DNA from: Bordetella holmesii ATCC 51541
GTDB lineage: Bacteria; Pseudomonadota; Gammaproteobacteria; Burkholderiales; Burkholderiaceae_B
DNA: 64,000 nt
Direction of reading: 5' to 3'
NCBI GenBank assembly: GCA_000612485.1
Contig: CP007494.1
Coordinates: 992,001 to 1,056,000 of the forward strand
The position numbers and the translations under genes were made by a program. Positions 30,213-41,497 of the stretch are shown here, piece by piece; the first letter of the stretch is position 1, and each line of letters starts with the position of its first letter. The notes beneath the pieces are model-generated. The model did no database searches, was not told the origin of the DNA, and saw only the letters and a program-made list of their open reading frames with translations.

Positions 30213-30926
30213 ATGCAAAATCATCAACGTCGCGCCCTGGTTCTTTTCTCCGGAGGCCAGGATTCGAGCACCTGCCTGGCATGGGCGCTGCAGCGTTACG
30301 CCCACGTCGAGACGGTCGCCTTCGACTATGGTCAGCGCCACCGCATCGAACTGGATGCCCGCCTGAATGTGCTGCGCGAGTTTCGCGCCCGCTTCCCGGA
30401 TTGGGCCGCGCGCCTGGGTGAGGATCATTTGCTGGATCTGAAAGTACTGGGCCAGGTCGGCGATACGGCCATGACCAGCGATCGCGCCATCGAGATGCAG
30501 GCCAACGGCCTGCCCAACACGTTCGTGCCGGGGCGCAATCTGCTGTTTCTGACGCTGGCCGCGGCGCTGGGCTACCGTCGTCAGCTCGATGTGCTGGTAG
30601 GCGGTATGTGCGAGACGGATTTTTCGGGCTACCCGGACTGCCGCGACGACACCATCAAGGCGCAACAGGTTGCGTTAGGCCTGGGGCTGGGGGCGCGGGT
30701 CACCATCGAGACCCCGCTCATGTGGCTGGACAAGGCCGATACCTGGGCATTGGCTGACACCCTGGGCGGTCCGGATCTGGTGCAGATCATCGTGCAGGAA
30801 AGCCATACTTGCTATCTGGGCGAGCGGGGCCAGCGGCATGACTGGGGCTATGGCTGCGGAGAGTGTCCGGCCTGCAGCCTGCGCAAGGCTGGTTGGTTGC
30901 GCTGGGTGGCCCGCGCCGAAGACTGA
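30213..30926 (+). CDS. queC: 7-cyano-7-deazaguanine synthase
   Basis: This 237-residue enzyme uses ATP and ammonia to convert 7-carboxy-7-deazaguanine into preQ0 in queuosine synthesis. The PP-loop ATPase motif [16 protein letters not shown] is at residues 10-25. The zinc-binding [13 protein letters not shown] lies near the C-terminus with an upstream Cys ([10 protein letters not shown]). The ATG at 30213 matches the family start; upstream in-frame codons do not. A preQ1 riboswitch was looked for in the upstream 146 bases and not found. Confidence 0.95.
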   Translation: MQNHQRRALVLFSGGQDSSTCLAWALQRYAHVETVAFDYGQRHRIELDARLNVLREFRARFPDWAARLGEDHLLDLKVLGQVGDTAMTSDRAIEMQANGLPNTFVPGRNLLFLTLAAALGYRRQLDVLVGGMCETDFSGYPDCRDDTIKAQQVALGLGLGARVTIETPLMWLDKADTWALADTLGGPDLVQIIVQESHTCYLGERGQRHDWGYGCGECPACSLRKAGWLRWVARAED

Positions 30927-30938
30927 AGGCGCCAGGCT

Positions 30939-31481
30939 TTAGTCTTCGGGCGGAGTGAGGTCGCCCGCGCCCAGCGCACGCTGCATCAGGGCCGTATCGC
31001 GCCACTTGCCGTGCTTGAAACCCACAGCGCGCAACGTGCCGGCAACCTGAAAGCCGCAACGGGCGTGCAAGCCCAGCGAGGCCGGGTTGTTGTCGCCAAT
31101 GACCGCCAGCATCTGACTCCAGCCTTGCCCTGTGCAGTGCTCGATCAGGGCTTCGAGCAGTTTGCGTCCTATGCCCAGGCCGTGGCGGCCGTTGCGTACA
31201 TAAACGGAGTCTTCGCAGGTATGCCGGTAGGCGGGCCTGGGCCGGTAGACCGTCGCATAGGCATAGCCCACGATGTCGCCGCCGCACTCGGCCACCAGAT
31301 ACGGCAGTCCGTGTTGCAGTACGGCAGCACGGCGCTGGCCGATCTCTTCGGTCGAAGGCGGCTCGAGCTCGAAGGATGACGTGCCATGGACGACATGGTG
31401 GGCGTAGATGGCCTGGATCTGGGCCAGGTCCTGCTCGGCGCTGGAGCGAATCAGGATGAAAGGGGTCAGGCTAGGGTTCAT
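30939..31481 (-). CDS. GNAT acetyltransferase, phosphinothricin acetyltransferase-like
   Basis: This acetyltransferase of about 180 residues matches the Pat/YncA branch of GNAT: IYAHHVVHGTSSFELEPPS near the N-terminus, GYAYATVYRPRPAYRHTCEDSVYV, the acetyl-CoA loop RNGRHGLGIGRKLLEALI and the closing HARCGFQVAGTLRAVGFKHGKWRD. Known members acetylate phosphinothricin or methionine sulfoximine/sulfone. The ATG at 31481 was taken (MNPSLTPFILIRS); the open frame extends to a TTG at 31490. It converges with queC (12-base gap). Confidence 0.85.
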   Translation of the reverse strand: MNPSLTPFILIRSSAEQDLAQIQAIYAHHVVHGTSSFELEPPSTEEIGQRRAAVLQHGLPYLVAECGGDIVGYAYATVYRPRPAYRHTCEDSVYVRNGRHGLGIGRKLLEALIEHCTGQGWSQMLAVIGDNNPASLGLHARCGFQVAGTLRAVGFKHGKWRDTALMQRALGAGDLTPPED

Positions 31482-31585
31482 GGCAACCAATGGCGATGCG
31501 GCGGGGAGGCGCTAGTGTGCGCCCGGCCATGGATAAGTGAATATTCTTGGAATTATCATTCGTATAAGAAAATATTCTGTATGCC

Positions 31586-32492
31586 ATGAAAACCGCCGGC
31601 CTTAACTTGGATCATCTGCGCGTTCTGCTCGATGTCATGGAGCAGGGAAGTTTTTCGTTGGCCGCTGAACGCCACGGGCTGTCGCAACCCGCCGTGAGCC
31701 AGCAGGTGCGGCAACTGGAGCGCCGTTTCGGTCTGCGCCTGATCGAGCGCATGGGCCGGCGCGCCAGTGCCACGGCTGCCGGCACGGAGCTGGCCACCCA
31801 TCTGCGCGGCATCCTCGCGGCGGTCGACGATGCCGACCGGGCCATGCAGTCGCTGGCTTGCGGGGTGGCGGGGCGTGTCAGGCTGGGCACGGGGGCGACG
31901 GCCTGCACCTACCTGCTGCCTGCGCTGCTGGCCAATCTGCGGCAGCGGTTTCCGGATCTGGATATCGTGGTCAGGGTGGGAAACACCGTGGATCTTCTAC
32001 GGGATATCGAAGACAACCGGCTGGATGTCGGCCTGCTGACCATGCCCATACGCGCTCGAAAACTGCTGGCCACCCCCATTCTCAAAGACGAGTTCGTGGC
32101 CATATTTCCGGCCAATGCCCCGGCGCCCGCCGGCCGCATCACGCCCCGGCTGCTGATGCAACGGCCATTGGTATTGTTTGAGCCCGGTGCGCAGACCCGG
32201 GTGCTGGTCGACGGCTGGTTCGGCACGGCAGGTCTGTCGGCCAAGCCGACGATGGAGTTGGGCAGCACCGAGGCCATGAAGGAGATCGTCGGTGCCGGCC
32301 TGGGCTGCGCCGTCCTGCCGCGTATGGCGGTATCGGCCGCCGGGGCCCGCGCCAGCCTCACGACGCGCCCGCTGCAGCCCGGCTTGGGCGCGAGTTGGCC
32401 ATGGTCACCCGGCGCGACAAGCCGGTCAGCCGCGCCCTGCGCCAGGTGCTCGACGGCCTGCTGAGTCTCAAACTGCCCGGGGACGCACCCTG
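31586..32492 (+). pseudogene. LysR-family regulator with C-terminal frameshift
   Basis: This LysR-type regulator has an N-terminal HTH (LDHLRVLLDVMEQGSFSLAAERHGLSQPAVSQQVRQLE) and a substrate-binding domain starting GRVRLGTGATACTYLLPALL. The frame as read ends at 32464 with an Arg/Cys/Ser-rich tail unlike the family. Adding one C at about 32388-32391 (GGGCGCGAG to GGGCCGCGAG) restores GRELAMVTRRDKPVSRALR and then QVLDGLLSLKL to a stop at 32492. The last third of the second subdomain is therefore lost as read; the DNA-binding part is intact. Divergent from the acetyltransferase gene. Confidence 0.85.
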
Positions 32493-32584
32493 ATTGCCGC
32501 GGCGTCTCGAGGGGTTTGAGCGCAGCGCAGGCCGATCCAGCGTAATATTTACGCCTTTGCTGACATCATCGCCCGAGAAGGATC

Positions 32585-34441
32585 ATGCCGCACTACCGTT
32601 CACGCACCTCTACTCATGGCCGCAACATGGCCGGCGCGCGCGCACTCTGGCGCGCCACCGGCATGAAGGACGGCGATTTCGGCAAGCCCATCATCGCAGT
32701 GGTCAACTCGTTCACGCAGTTCGTGCCCGGCCACGTGCACCTGAAGGATCTGGGTGCGCTGGTGGCAGGCCAGATCGAAGCCGCCGGCGGCGTGGCCAAA
32801 GAATTCAATACCATCGCCGTGGACGACGGCATCGCCATGGGGCACGGCGGCATGCTGTATTCGTTGCCGTCGCGCGAGCTGATCGCCGACTCGGTTGAAT
32901 ACATGGTCAATGCCCATTGCGCCGATGCCATGGTCTGCATCTCCAACTGTGACAAGATCACGCCGGGGATGCTGATGGCTGCCATGCGCTTGAACATCCC
33001 CGTGGTGTTTGTTTCCGGTGGCCCGATGGAGGCTGGCAAGGTGACCTCGCCCACCGACGGCAAGATCATCAAGCTCGATCTGGTCGACGCCATGATCAAG
33101 GCCGCCGATCCCAACGTAAGCGACGCCGAAGCCGAGCAGGTCGAACGCAGCGCCTGCCCGACGTGCGGCTCCTGTTCCGGCATGTTCACTGCCAACTCCA
33201 TGAACTGTCTGACCGAGGCCATCGGCCTGGCGCTGCCGGGCAACGGCACCATCGTGGCCACGCACGCCTGGCGCCGGGGGCTGTTCGAGCAGGCTGGCCG
33301 CCTGGTGGTGGACCTGTGCCGCCGTTACTACGAACAGGAAGACAGCTCGGTGCTGCCGCGCAGCATTGCCACCAAGGCCGCCTTTGAGAACGCCATGGCG
33401 CTGGATGTGGCCATGGGCGGGTCGACCAACACGGTGTTGCATTTGTTGGCCGCCGCCCAGGAAGCCGGGGTGGACTTCACCATGGCTGACATCGACCGCA
33501 TTTCGCGCAAGGTGCCCTGCTTGTGCAAAGCCGCACCGGCGACCGACAAGTACCACATCGAAGACGTGCATCGCGCCGGCGGCATCCTGGGCATCCTGGG
33601 TGAGTTGGGCCGAGCCGATCTGCTGGATCTGAGCTGCGGCAATGTGCACAGCGGCACGCTGGGCAATGCGATCGCGCAATGGGACGTGGCGGGCGGCGCA
33701 GGCGATGCGGCCCGGAAGTTTTACCGCGCGGCCCCTGGCGGCGTGCCGACCACGGTAGCGTTCAGCCAGGAGAAAACCTTCCTGACCCTGGATGTCGATC
33801 GTCAGGCAGGCTGCATCCGCAGCAAAGAGCACGCTTACTCCAAGGATGGCGGCCTGGCCGTGCTTTACGGCAACCTGGCCGAGAAGGGCTGCATCGTCAA
33901 GACTGCCGGCGTGGACGAGTCGCAATGGGTGTTTACCGGCCGGGCGCGCGTCTATGAGAGCCAGGAAGACGCCGTCGAGGGCATTCTGGGCGACAAGGTC
34001 GTCGATGGCGACGTGGTCATCATTCGCTACGAAGGCCCCAAGGGCGGCCCCGGCATGCAGGAAATGCTCTACCCGACCTCTTACCTGAAGTCCAAGGGCC
34101 TGGGTAAAACGTGCGCGCTCTTTACCGACGGGCGTTTTTCGGGCGGCTCGTCCGGCCTGGTGATTGGCCACGCGTCGCCCGAAGCGGCCGAAGGCGGCAC
34201 CATCGGGCTGGTCGAGGATGGTGACATCATCGAAATCGACATTCCGCAACGCCGGATGCACCTGGCGGTCGAGGATGCCGAACTGGCGCGCCGCCGTGCC
34301 GTGATGGAGGCTCGCGGCGAGCAGGCATGGAAACCGGTCGACCGCGAGCGTGTGGTGTCGCTGGCCTTGCAGGCCTACGCCGCGCTGGCCACCTCGGCTG
34401 ACCGGGGCGCCGTGCGCGATCTGTCTCAGCTCAAGCGCTGA
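32585..34441 (+). CDS. ilvD: Dihydroxy-acid dehydratase
   Basis: This 618-residue iron-sulfur enzyme dehydrates 2,3-dihydroxy acids to 2-oxo acids in isoleucine, valine and pantothenate synthesis. Cluster and active-site blocks are visible: [61 protein letters not shown] and the C-terminal [21 protein letters not shown]. Length matches the E. coli type. The ATG at 32585 is preceded by GAAGG. The gene is intact and followed by a terminator. Confidence 0.97.
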   Translation: MPHYRSRTSTHGRNMAGARALWRATGMKDGDFGKPIIAVVNSFTQFVPGHVHLKDLGALVAGQIEAAGGVAKEFNTIAVDDGIAMGHGGMLYSLPSRELIADSVEYMVNAHCADAMVCISNCDKITPGMLMAAMRLNIPVVFVSGGPMEAGKVTSPTDGKIIKLDLVDAMIKAADPNVSDAEAEQVERSACPTCGSCSGMFTANSMNCLTEAIGLALPGNGTIVATHAWRRGLFEQAGRLVVDLCRRYYEQEDSSVLPRSIATKAAFENAMALDVAMGGSTNTVLHLLAAAQEAGVDFTMADIDRISRKVPCLCKAAPATDKYHIEDVHRAGGILGILGELGRADLLDLSCGNVHSGTLGNAIAQWDVAGGAGDAARKFYRAAPGGVPTTVAFSQEKTFLTLDVDRQAGCIRSKEHAYSKDGGLAVLYGNLAEKGCIVKTAGVDESQWVFTGRARVYESQEDAVEGILGDKVVDGDVVIIRYEGPKGGPGMQEMLYPTSYLKSKGLGKTCALFTDGRFSGGSSGLVIGHASPEAAEGGTIGLVEDGDIIEIDIPQRRMHLAVEDAELARRRAVMEARGEQAWKPVDRERVVSLALQAYAALATSADRGAVRDLSQLKR

Positions 34442-34462
34442 TTCCGGCGCCGTCCCATGAAG

Positions 34463-34491
34463 CAGCCCGCTCGCGCGGGCTGTTTTGTTTT
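34463..34491 (+). terminator. Intrinsic terminator after ilvD
   Basis: An 8-bp stem, cagcccgc / gcgggctg, with a 4-base loop (tcgc) is followed by ttttgttttg. It begins 22 bases after the ilvD stop codon. Confidence 0.85.
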
Positions 34492-34624
34492 GGGTGCCCG
34501 TCTTATCTGTGAGGGTGGTTTATCCCGGCATTAGGGCTGGGTCGGCAGCACGCGTCTCCCGGTCAGGCTGGAACGCAGACCTTCGATCTTAAATCGCTCC
34601 TGCTGTGCTAGGGCGATTTTTTTT

Positions 34625-35665
34625 CTAGGCACTGGCTCGCCGCACGACCTCGAACCCGATGTCCTGGATCGCCGGCGACACGAGATCTCCACTGGCTCGT
34701 TCAAAGATTAGTTGAGCGGCCAAAGCTCCCATTCTGCGTCCATCTATCCGGATCGTGGTCAACGGAGGACTGGTGTATGGGGAGGTCGCCAAATCGCCAA
34801 AGCCGACAACGGCAACCTGATCAGGCACTAGGATATTTTGCTCTTTCAGTTCAATGAGAGCGCCCAGCGCGAGGGCGTCAGTGCTGCAGTACAGGCCATC
34901 TATCGAGATCCCGGTCTTGAGCAGTTCGCTCATGGCGCGACGCCCATCTCCGAAGTGGGCCGGGGCATTCACCTCAGCCACGGGCAAATCTGATTCCGCC
35001 CCGATGCAACCGCTCTCAATTAAGCGCTGTGTAAATCCCTTTCTGCGGCGTTGCGCACGCGGATCGTTGCCAGAAATCATCGCTGGCGCCTTGACTTGCC
35101 GTTCCAGGAGCAGATCGGCAACAGCCACGCCCACTTTCTCGTGAGAGAAGCCAATGAGCATATCGACAGGGTGGTCGGTCAAATCCCATGTTTCCACCAC
35201 CGGTATTCCGGATGCGGCCAGTCGCTGCCTGGCTAATTCCGACTGCACGACACGCGTGAGGACGATACCGTCGGGGCCTCTGCTGATGAGGTTTTCTAGG
35301 AGTTCCAGTTCGTCTGCATCGTCGTAGCCGCTTTCGCCCAGCATGAGCTGGTATCCCCTGGTGGCCAGCGCCTGGGTCAATGCCTGGAGTGTCTCCTGGA
35401 AGACGGGGGATGCGATCGCCGGCACGAGGGCTGCGACCAATTTGCTTCGCCCGGAAGCCAGTCCACCGGCAAGTCGATTCGGGACATAGCGGACTTGCGC
35501 GATCGCAGCGCGCACATGATCCAGCATTGGCTCCGGAACCGACTTGGGGTTATTGAGGACGCGCGAGACGGTCTGTGCGGAAACTCCGGCGACTTTGGCG
35601 ACGTCGGCAAGCGTGACTCGGCCAGAACCTCGCCTGATGCGTTTGGGTGGGGGAAGAATCTGCAT
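34625..35665 (-). CDS. LacI-family regulator of a sugar-acid operon
   Basis: This 346-residue repressor has an N-terminal HTH (VTLADVAKVAGVSAQTVSRVLNNP) with the hinge RYVPNRLAGGLASGRS, and a periplasmic-binding-like core. The type resembles GntR/IdnR-like LacI proteins that sense sugar acids. It is divergent from the dapA-like gene, and three TTAGCGCTAA palindromes lie between them, one closer to its own start, so autoregulation is likely. The gene has no lesion. Effector unknown. Confidence 0.9.
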   Translation of the reverse strand: MQILPPPKRIRRGSGRVTLADVAKVAGVSAQTVSRVLNNPKSVPEPMLDHVRAAIAQVRYVPNRLAGGLASGRSKLVAALVPAIASPVFQETLQALTQALATRGYQLMLGESGYDDADELELLENLISRGPDGIVLTRVVQSELARQRLAASGIPVVETWDLTDHPVDMLIGFSHEKVGVAVADLLLERQVKAPAMISGNDPRAQRRRKGFTQRLIESGCIGAESDLPVAEVNAPAHFGDGRRAMSELLKTGISIDGLYCSTDALALGALIELKEQNILVPDQVAVVGFGDLATSPYTSPPLTTIRIDGRRMGALAAQLIFERASGDLVSPAIQDIGFEVVRRASA

Positions 35666-35719
35666 TTCGGAGTCGCCGGCTGAACTTATGGCGGAAAGAT
35701 AGCATGCTTTTCGGGAATG

Positions 35720-35729
35720 TTAGCGCTAA
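35720..35729. promoter_or_regulatory. LacI-type operator, copy near the repressor gene
   Basis: A perfect 10-bp palindrome TTAGCGCTAA with the central CG typical of LacI-family operators, 55 bases upstream of the repressor ATG. The same 10-mer occurs twice more at 35766-35787. Confidence 0.8.
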
Positions 35730-35765
35730 TAGCTAGGGACAACCCTAGTACTCCGATCAAGTTTG

Positions 35766-35787
35766 TTAGCGCTAATATTAGCGCTAA
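35766..35787. promoter_or_regulatory. Twin LacI-type operators upstream of the dapA-like gene
   Basis: Two copies of TTAGCGCTAA (35766-35775 and 35778-35787) are separated by two bases, just upstream of the ribosome site (CAGGAGCAG) of the dapA-like gene. Flanks extend the symmetry (TTGTTAGC and GCTAACAA). Their starts lie 46 and 58 bases from that of the operator at 35720, a spacing that could allow looping. Confidence 0.8.
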
Positions 35788-35807
35788 CAAACAGGAGCAG
35801 TAATCAA

Positions 35808-36713
35808 ATGTCTAAGATTTTCAGTGGTCTCTTCGTCGTCGCCCAAACCCCGTTTACCGACGACGGCAGCTTGGATCTTCCCAGCGTCGACACGCTGTGC
35901 GACTTTTATCTGGAACATGGTGCTGCTGGACTGACGGTTCTGGGCGTAGCCGGAGAAGCGGCAAAGCTGTCGATGGAAGAATCGATCGCCACGGTCCGTC
36001 GTTATGTCGCCCGCGCCAACGGCAAGCCGGTCATCGCTGGCGTCAGCAATCCGAGCGTCGCGCAACTGGCGACCTTGACGAAGGAGGTGATGGAGGCAGG
36101 CGCGTACGGCGTGATGATTGCCCCGGCCAGCGGGTTGAAAACCGAAGAAGAGATCCTCAATTACTTCGCCGCCGTATTTGCCCGTATCGGCGACGTCCCC
36201 ACGGTCTTGCAGGACTTTCCGTTCTCGACTGGAGTGTGGATGTCGGTGCCGACGATCGCGCGTCTTATCGAGCGGTTTCCCCAGATCCAGGCCATCAAGG
36301 AAGAGGATATTCCGAGCGCCGCAAAGATCACACGTATCCGGGCTGCGCTCGTGCGCCCCGTTCCGATTCTCACTGGCAATAACGGAGTGTTCTTGTTGCA
36401 GGAGCTCGCCCACGGGATCGAAGGCCCGATGGCAGGCTTCTCCTATCCCGAGATGCTTTCAGGTGTTCACGACCTTTACAGTGCCGGCAAGGTCGAGGAA
36501 GCACACGATCTCTTTGACACCTATTTGCCTCTGCTCAGCTTCGAGAACCAATCGCAGTGGGGCGTCGCAGTGCGCAAGGAAGTGCTCAAGCGCCGCGGCG
36601 CAATCAGCTCCGCAGCGATGCGCGCACCCGGTCCGGCGTTGACGCAAGCCGACCTCAAGGACATCGATGTCCTCGTGCGCCGTGTCGAAAAGGCGATTGC
36701 GAAAAGGGCCTGA
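35808..36713 (+). CDS. DapA-family aldolase/lyase, probable sugar-acid catabolism
   Basis: This 301-residue TIM-barrel lyase of the dihydrodipicolinate synthase/N-acetylneuraminate lyase family has the GVAGEAAKLS segment (about residues 46-55, equivalent to GTTGE) and the Schiff-base lysine in AIKEED (about 164). The usual YNxP tyrosine region reads LQDFPFSTG, so it is unlikely to be a true DapA. Its place next to an altronate/galactarate-type dehydratase and under a LacI regulator suggests a 2-keto-3-deoxy sugar-acid aldolase or dehydratase. ATG at 35808 after AGGAG; two bases separate its stop from the next gene. Confidence 0.85.
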   Translation: MSKIFSGLFVVAQTPFTDDGSLDLPSVDTLCDFYLEHGAAGLTVLGVAGEAAKLSMEESIATVRRYVARANGKPVIAGVSNPSVAQLATLTKEVMEAGAYGVMIAPASGLKTEEEILNYFAAVFARIGDVPTVLQDFPFSTGVWMSVPTIARLIERFPQIQAIKEEDIPSAAKITRIRAALVRPVPILTGNNGVFLLQELAHGIEGPMAGFSYPEMLSGVHDLYSAGKVEEAHDLFDTYLPLLSFENQSQWGVAVRKEVLKRRGAISSAAMRAPGPALTQADLKDIDVLVRRVEKAIAKRA

Positions 36714-36715
36714 TC

Positions 36716-38302
36716 ATGGCGAATCACTGCGCAACGTTTATACAGGAAGCAGCCCCGCTGGCAACGAGCGGGAAACGTGTGATCGGGTCAGTGATCCGAT
36801 TGCACGGCGAGGATAACGTAGTCATCGCTCGCACAGATGTGGGGCTGGGCGAAGCGCTTGAAGGCGGCCTTTACCGGTCGCGCAGTCAGGCGCCAGCCGG
36901 CTACAAGATTGCTTCACGAGATATCAGGGCAGGTGAGCCGATCCGAAAGTACAACGTGATCATCGGCTTTGCGGCGCAAGATATCCCTCAGGGCACAATG
37001 GTCCACAGCCACAACGTCGAGTTTCGGGAATTCGACCGTGACTATGCGCACGCTCGCGATTATAAGCCGACTGACTTCGTCGCCGAGGAGAACCGGGCCA
37101 CTTTCGAAGGCATCGTCCGCGCCAACGGGGACGTCGGCACGCGCAATTACATTGGCCTGCTGTCAACCGTGAACTGTTCCGCAACGGTCATTCGGAAGGC
37201 AGCAGAATGGTTTACGCCTGAGCGCCTGGCCGGCTATCCAAACGTCGATGGCGTCGTGGCGTTCAGCCATGCTATCGGGTGCGGCATGGAAATGACCGGC
37301 GAGCCTATGGCACTGCTTCGCCGTACGATCACCGGCTATGCGCGGCATCCGAACCTCGCGGCGGTGCTGATTGTCGGCCTGGGGTGCGAGCGGAACCAGA
37401 TTTCGGGCCTGATGGAACAGGAGAGCTTGACTTCCGGTTCGCGCTTGAAGACGTTCGTTATGCAGGAGACGGGCGGCACGCGCAAAACGATCGAGGCCTG
37501 TATTGCTGAAATTTAGAGCTTGCTTCCGGAAGCCAACCGCGTGAAGCGCACCCAGGTGTCAGCGCGCCATCTCAAAGTAGGTCTGCAGTGTGGCGGTTCC
37601 GATGGTTTTTCGTCCATTACCGCAAATCCCGCACTGGGGGCCGCCATGGATATCCTCGTTCGCCATGGCGGTACGGCGATCTTGTCGGAAACGCCGGAGA
37701 TCTATGGCGTCGAGCAAACATTGACTTGCCGGGCGGCCAGTCGCGAGGTTGGCGAGAAACTGGTCGAGCGCATACGCTGGTGGAAGGAAGACTACGCCAA
37801 AGGACGCGACGTACAGATTAATGCCGCTGTCAGCCCTGGCAACAACAAGGGTGGCCTGGCCAACATATTTGAGAAATCCCTTGGGTCCTCAATGAAGGGC
37901 GGCACCACCTCCTTGATGGAGGTCTATAAGTATGCCGAACCAGTCACCACGAGCGGATTGGTCTTCATGGACACCCCAGGCTACGACCCGTGCTCGGCCA
38001 CGGGCCAGATAGCAGGGGGAGCCAATCTCATCGCTTTCACTACGGGGCGCGGTTCCATGTTCGGGGCCAAACCCGTTCCCTCGATCAAGTTGGCGACGAA
38101 CACCCCAATGTATTCGCGCCTGTCCGAAGACATGGACATCAATTGCGGAGAAATCCTGGATGGGACCATGTCGCTCGAAGAAATGGGGCAGCGCATCTTT
38201 GAAGAGTTGCTGGCGACAGCATCCGGCAAACACAGCAAGAGCGAAGACCTGGGCCTTGGGGACAACGAATTTGTCCCGTGGCAGATCGGAATCATGGGCT
38301 AG
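36716..38302 (+). pseudogene. Altronate/galactarate-type dehydratase (UxaA/GarD family) with an internal amber codon
   Basis: This sugar-acid dehydratase would be 528 residues long. The N-terminal SAF-like domain (VIARTDVGLGEALEGG, HSHNVEF) and the large UxaA domain (DVGTRNYIGLLSTVNCSATV, SHAIGCGM, LGCERNQI, GLQCGGSDGFSSITANPALG) are both well conserved. Codon 267 is TAG (37514-37516), with the family sequence continuing in the same frame on both sides (ACIAEI stop SLLPEANR). A single C-to-T change from CAG is the simplest origin. The stop codon at 38300-38302 lies inside the IS481 target gctagc. Its operon partner, the TctC-like gene, is now at 9648-10306. Confidence 0.92.
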
Positions 38303-38303
38303 C

Positions 38304-39346
38304 TGTGAAGATTCAATAGGTTGTATGCATGGTTCATCCGAACCGGATTTGAGAAACTGGAAATCGCCAACCCCCCAGTTCACTCAAGGAGCCCGGCCGG
38401 ATGAACACCCATAAGCATGCCCGATTGACCTTCCTACGTCGCCTCGAAATGGTCCAGCAATTGATCGCCCATCAAGTTTGTGTGCCTGAAGCGGCCCGCG
38501 CCTATGGGGTCACCGCGCCGACTGTGCGCAAATGGCTGGGCCGCTTTCTGGCTCAGGGCCAGGCGGGCTTGGCCGATGCGTCCTCGCGCCCGACGGTCTC
38601 GCCCCGAGCGATTGCGCCGGCCAAGGCGCTGGCTATCGTGGAGCTGCGCCGCAAGCGGCTGACCCAAGCGCGCATCGCCCAGGCGCTGGGCGTGTCAGCC
38701 AGCACCGTCAGCCGCGTCCTGGCCCGCGCCGGTCTGTCGCACCTGGCCGACCTGGAGCCGGCCGAGCCGGTGGTGCGCTACGAGCATCAGGCCCCCGGCG
38801 ATCTGCTGCACATCGACATCAAGAAGCTGGGACGTATCCAGCGCCCTGGCCACCGGGTCACGGGCAACCGACGCGATACCGTTGAGGGGGCCGGCTGGGA
38901 CTTCGTCTTCGTGGCCATCGATGACCACGCCCGCGTGGCCTTCACCGACATCCACCCCGACGAGCGCTTCCCCAGCGCCGTCCAGTTCCTCAAGGACGCA
39001 GTGGCCTACTACCAGCGCCTGGGCGTGACCATCCAGCGCTTGCTCACCGACAATGGCTCGGCCTTTCGCAGCCGCGCCTTCGCCGCGCTGTGCCATGAGC
39101 TGGGCATCAAGCACCGCTTTACCCGACCTTACCGCCCACAGACCAATGGCAAGGCCGAACGCTTCATCCAGTCGGCCTTGCGTGAGTGGGCTTACGCTCA
39201 CACCTACCAGAACTCCCAACACCGAGCCGATGCCATGAAATCCTGGCTACACCACTACAACTGGCATCGACCCCACCAAGGCATCGGGCGCGCTGTACCC
39301 ATCTCCAGACTCAACCTGGACGAATACAACCTATTGACAGTTCACA
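38304..39346 (+). mobile_element. IS481: IS481 copy 2 (1043 bp)
   Basis: Same length, orientation and terminal repeats as the copy at 8562-9604. Flanks are gctagc on the left (38298-38303) and gctagg on the right (39347-39352), the exact swap of copy 1. It therefore joins the end of the sugar-acid operon to the region upstream of tam. Sequence differs from copy 1 by one noticed base. Confidence 0.97.
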
Positions 39347-39351
39347 GCTAG
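38401..39351 (+). CDS. IS481 transposase (copy 2)
   Basis: A 316-residue DDE transposase, complete, with the same domains as copy 1 (two HTH segments, then IDIKKLG, TDNGSAF and KAERFIQ). The only residue difference seen is Ala in LTQARIAQ. The final codons use the target-site TAG. Confidence 0.96.
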   Translation: MNTHKHARLTFLRRLEMVQQLIAHQVCVPEAARAYGVTAPTVRKWLGRFLAQGQAGLADASSRPTVSPRAIAPAKALAIVELRRKRLTQARIAQALGVSASTVSRVLARAGLSHLADLEPAEPVVRYEHQAPGDLLHIDIKKLGRIQRPGHRVTGNRRDTVEGAGWDFVFVAIDDHARVAFTDIHPDERFPSAVQFLKDAVAYYQRLGVTIQRLLTDNGSAFRSRAFAALCHELGIKHRFTRPYRPQTNGKAERFIQSALREWAYAHTYQNSQHRADAMKSWLHHYNWHRPHQGIGRAVPISRLNLDEYNLLTVHS

Positions 39352-39407
39352 GTATCGCCCTGGCGCGGCGGACAGACCCGCGCCGCGCCTGCCCTGCCCC
39401 TGGGGCA

Positions 39408-40175
39408 TCAGGCCTTGCGGGAAGCCACCACGAACAGGCGCGGAAACGGCAGCAGCACGGTGCCATCGGGCAGCGCCGGATACGCCTGGGCAATCGCGGC
39501 TTCGTAGCGTGCCAGAAACGCCGCCTGCTCGTTGTCATCCAGCACATTCAGGTAGGGCAGCAACGCCGTGCCCTTGAACCACTCGACGATGGCGCGCGCG
39601 CCGGCCAGCGGATGCATATAGGTGGTACGCCACACATCCACGCGCTGGGCCAGGGGCGAGAGCAGGGCGTAATACCATTCCGCGCTGTGCCTGTCGGGGT
39701 GACGCACGCCTGCCAGCTTGGCGGCCCAGGGCTGCTCGGCGGCCACCGCCCGCGCCAGACGATGCGCCGGCTCTTCCAGGTTGTCTGGTGTCTGGACGGC
39801 CAGGCTGCCGCCCGGTGTCAGCGTCTGCAGCAGCCGTGGATAGAGTGTCGCGTGGTCGGGCACCCATTGCAGAGAAGCGTTGGCCAAAATGACATCGTAA
39901 CGATCGGCGGGACGCCAGCTGGAAATATCTGCCTGGCTGAACGCCAGTCCGGGCAAACGCTTGCGGGCTGCGGCAACCATGTCTGGCGAACTGTCCATGC
40001 CGCTGACCTTGGCCTGCGGATAACGGTCCGCCAGCACTTGGGTCGAATTGCCCGGGCCGCAACCGAGATCGACCGCATGCCGGACCTCGGCATCGGGGAT
40101 GGCTGCCACGAGATCCCGCACCGGACGCGTACGCTCATTCTCGAAAGCGGAGTACTGCTTGGCGGACCAACTCAT
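39408..40175 (-). CDS. tam: Trans-aconitate 2-methyltransferase
   Basis: This 255-residue SAM-dependent methyltransferase detoxifies trans-aconitate, which inhibits aconitase. MSWSAKQYSAFENERTRP at the N-terminus is the Tam signature. The SAM motif VDLGCGPGNST is at about residues 35-46, followed by GMDSSPDM and ANASLQWVPDH. The ATG at 40175 has AGGAG 7 bases upstream, and an upstream codon at 40304 does not match the family. Without the IS481 rearrangement it would be convergent to the aldo/keto reductase at 7464-8513. Confidence 0.93.
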   Translation of the reverse strand: MSWSAKQYSAFENERTRPVRDLVAAIPDAEVRHAVDLGCGPGNSTQVLADRYPQAKVSGMDSSPDMVAAARKRLPGLAFSQADISSWRPADRYDVILANASLQWVPDHATLYPRLLQTLTPGGSLAVQTPDNLEEPAHRLARAVAAEQPWAAKLAGVRHPDRHSAEWYYALLSPLAQRVDVWRTTYMHPLAGARAIVEWFKGTALLPYLNVLDDNEQAAFLARYEAAIAQAYPALPDGTVLLPFPRLFVVASRKA

Positions 40176-40292
40176 AAACGCTCCTGAAGACAAACACGCC
40201 TGCCCGACAGTGTAAAGGCCCGCGCCGCACACCGACCCGCCACGGCACACCGCCCTGCGGGTATGATGCGGCCAATCCCGAGGAAATTGGCC

Positions 40293-41497
<1,205 letters not shown>

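Noticed and set aside
37514..37516. Readthrough or recoding (pyrrolysine) at the amber codon of the dehydratase
   Set aside because: No pyl genes or recoding hairpin in view and RF1 is intact; simple nonsense mutation is the economical reading.
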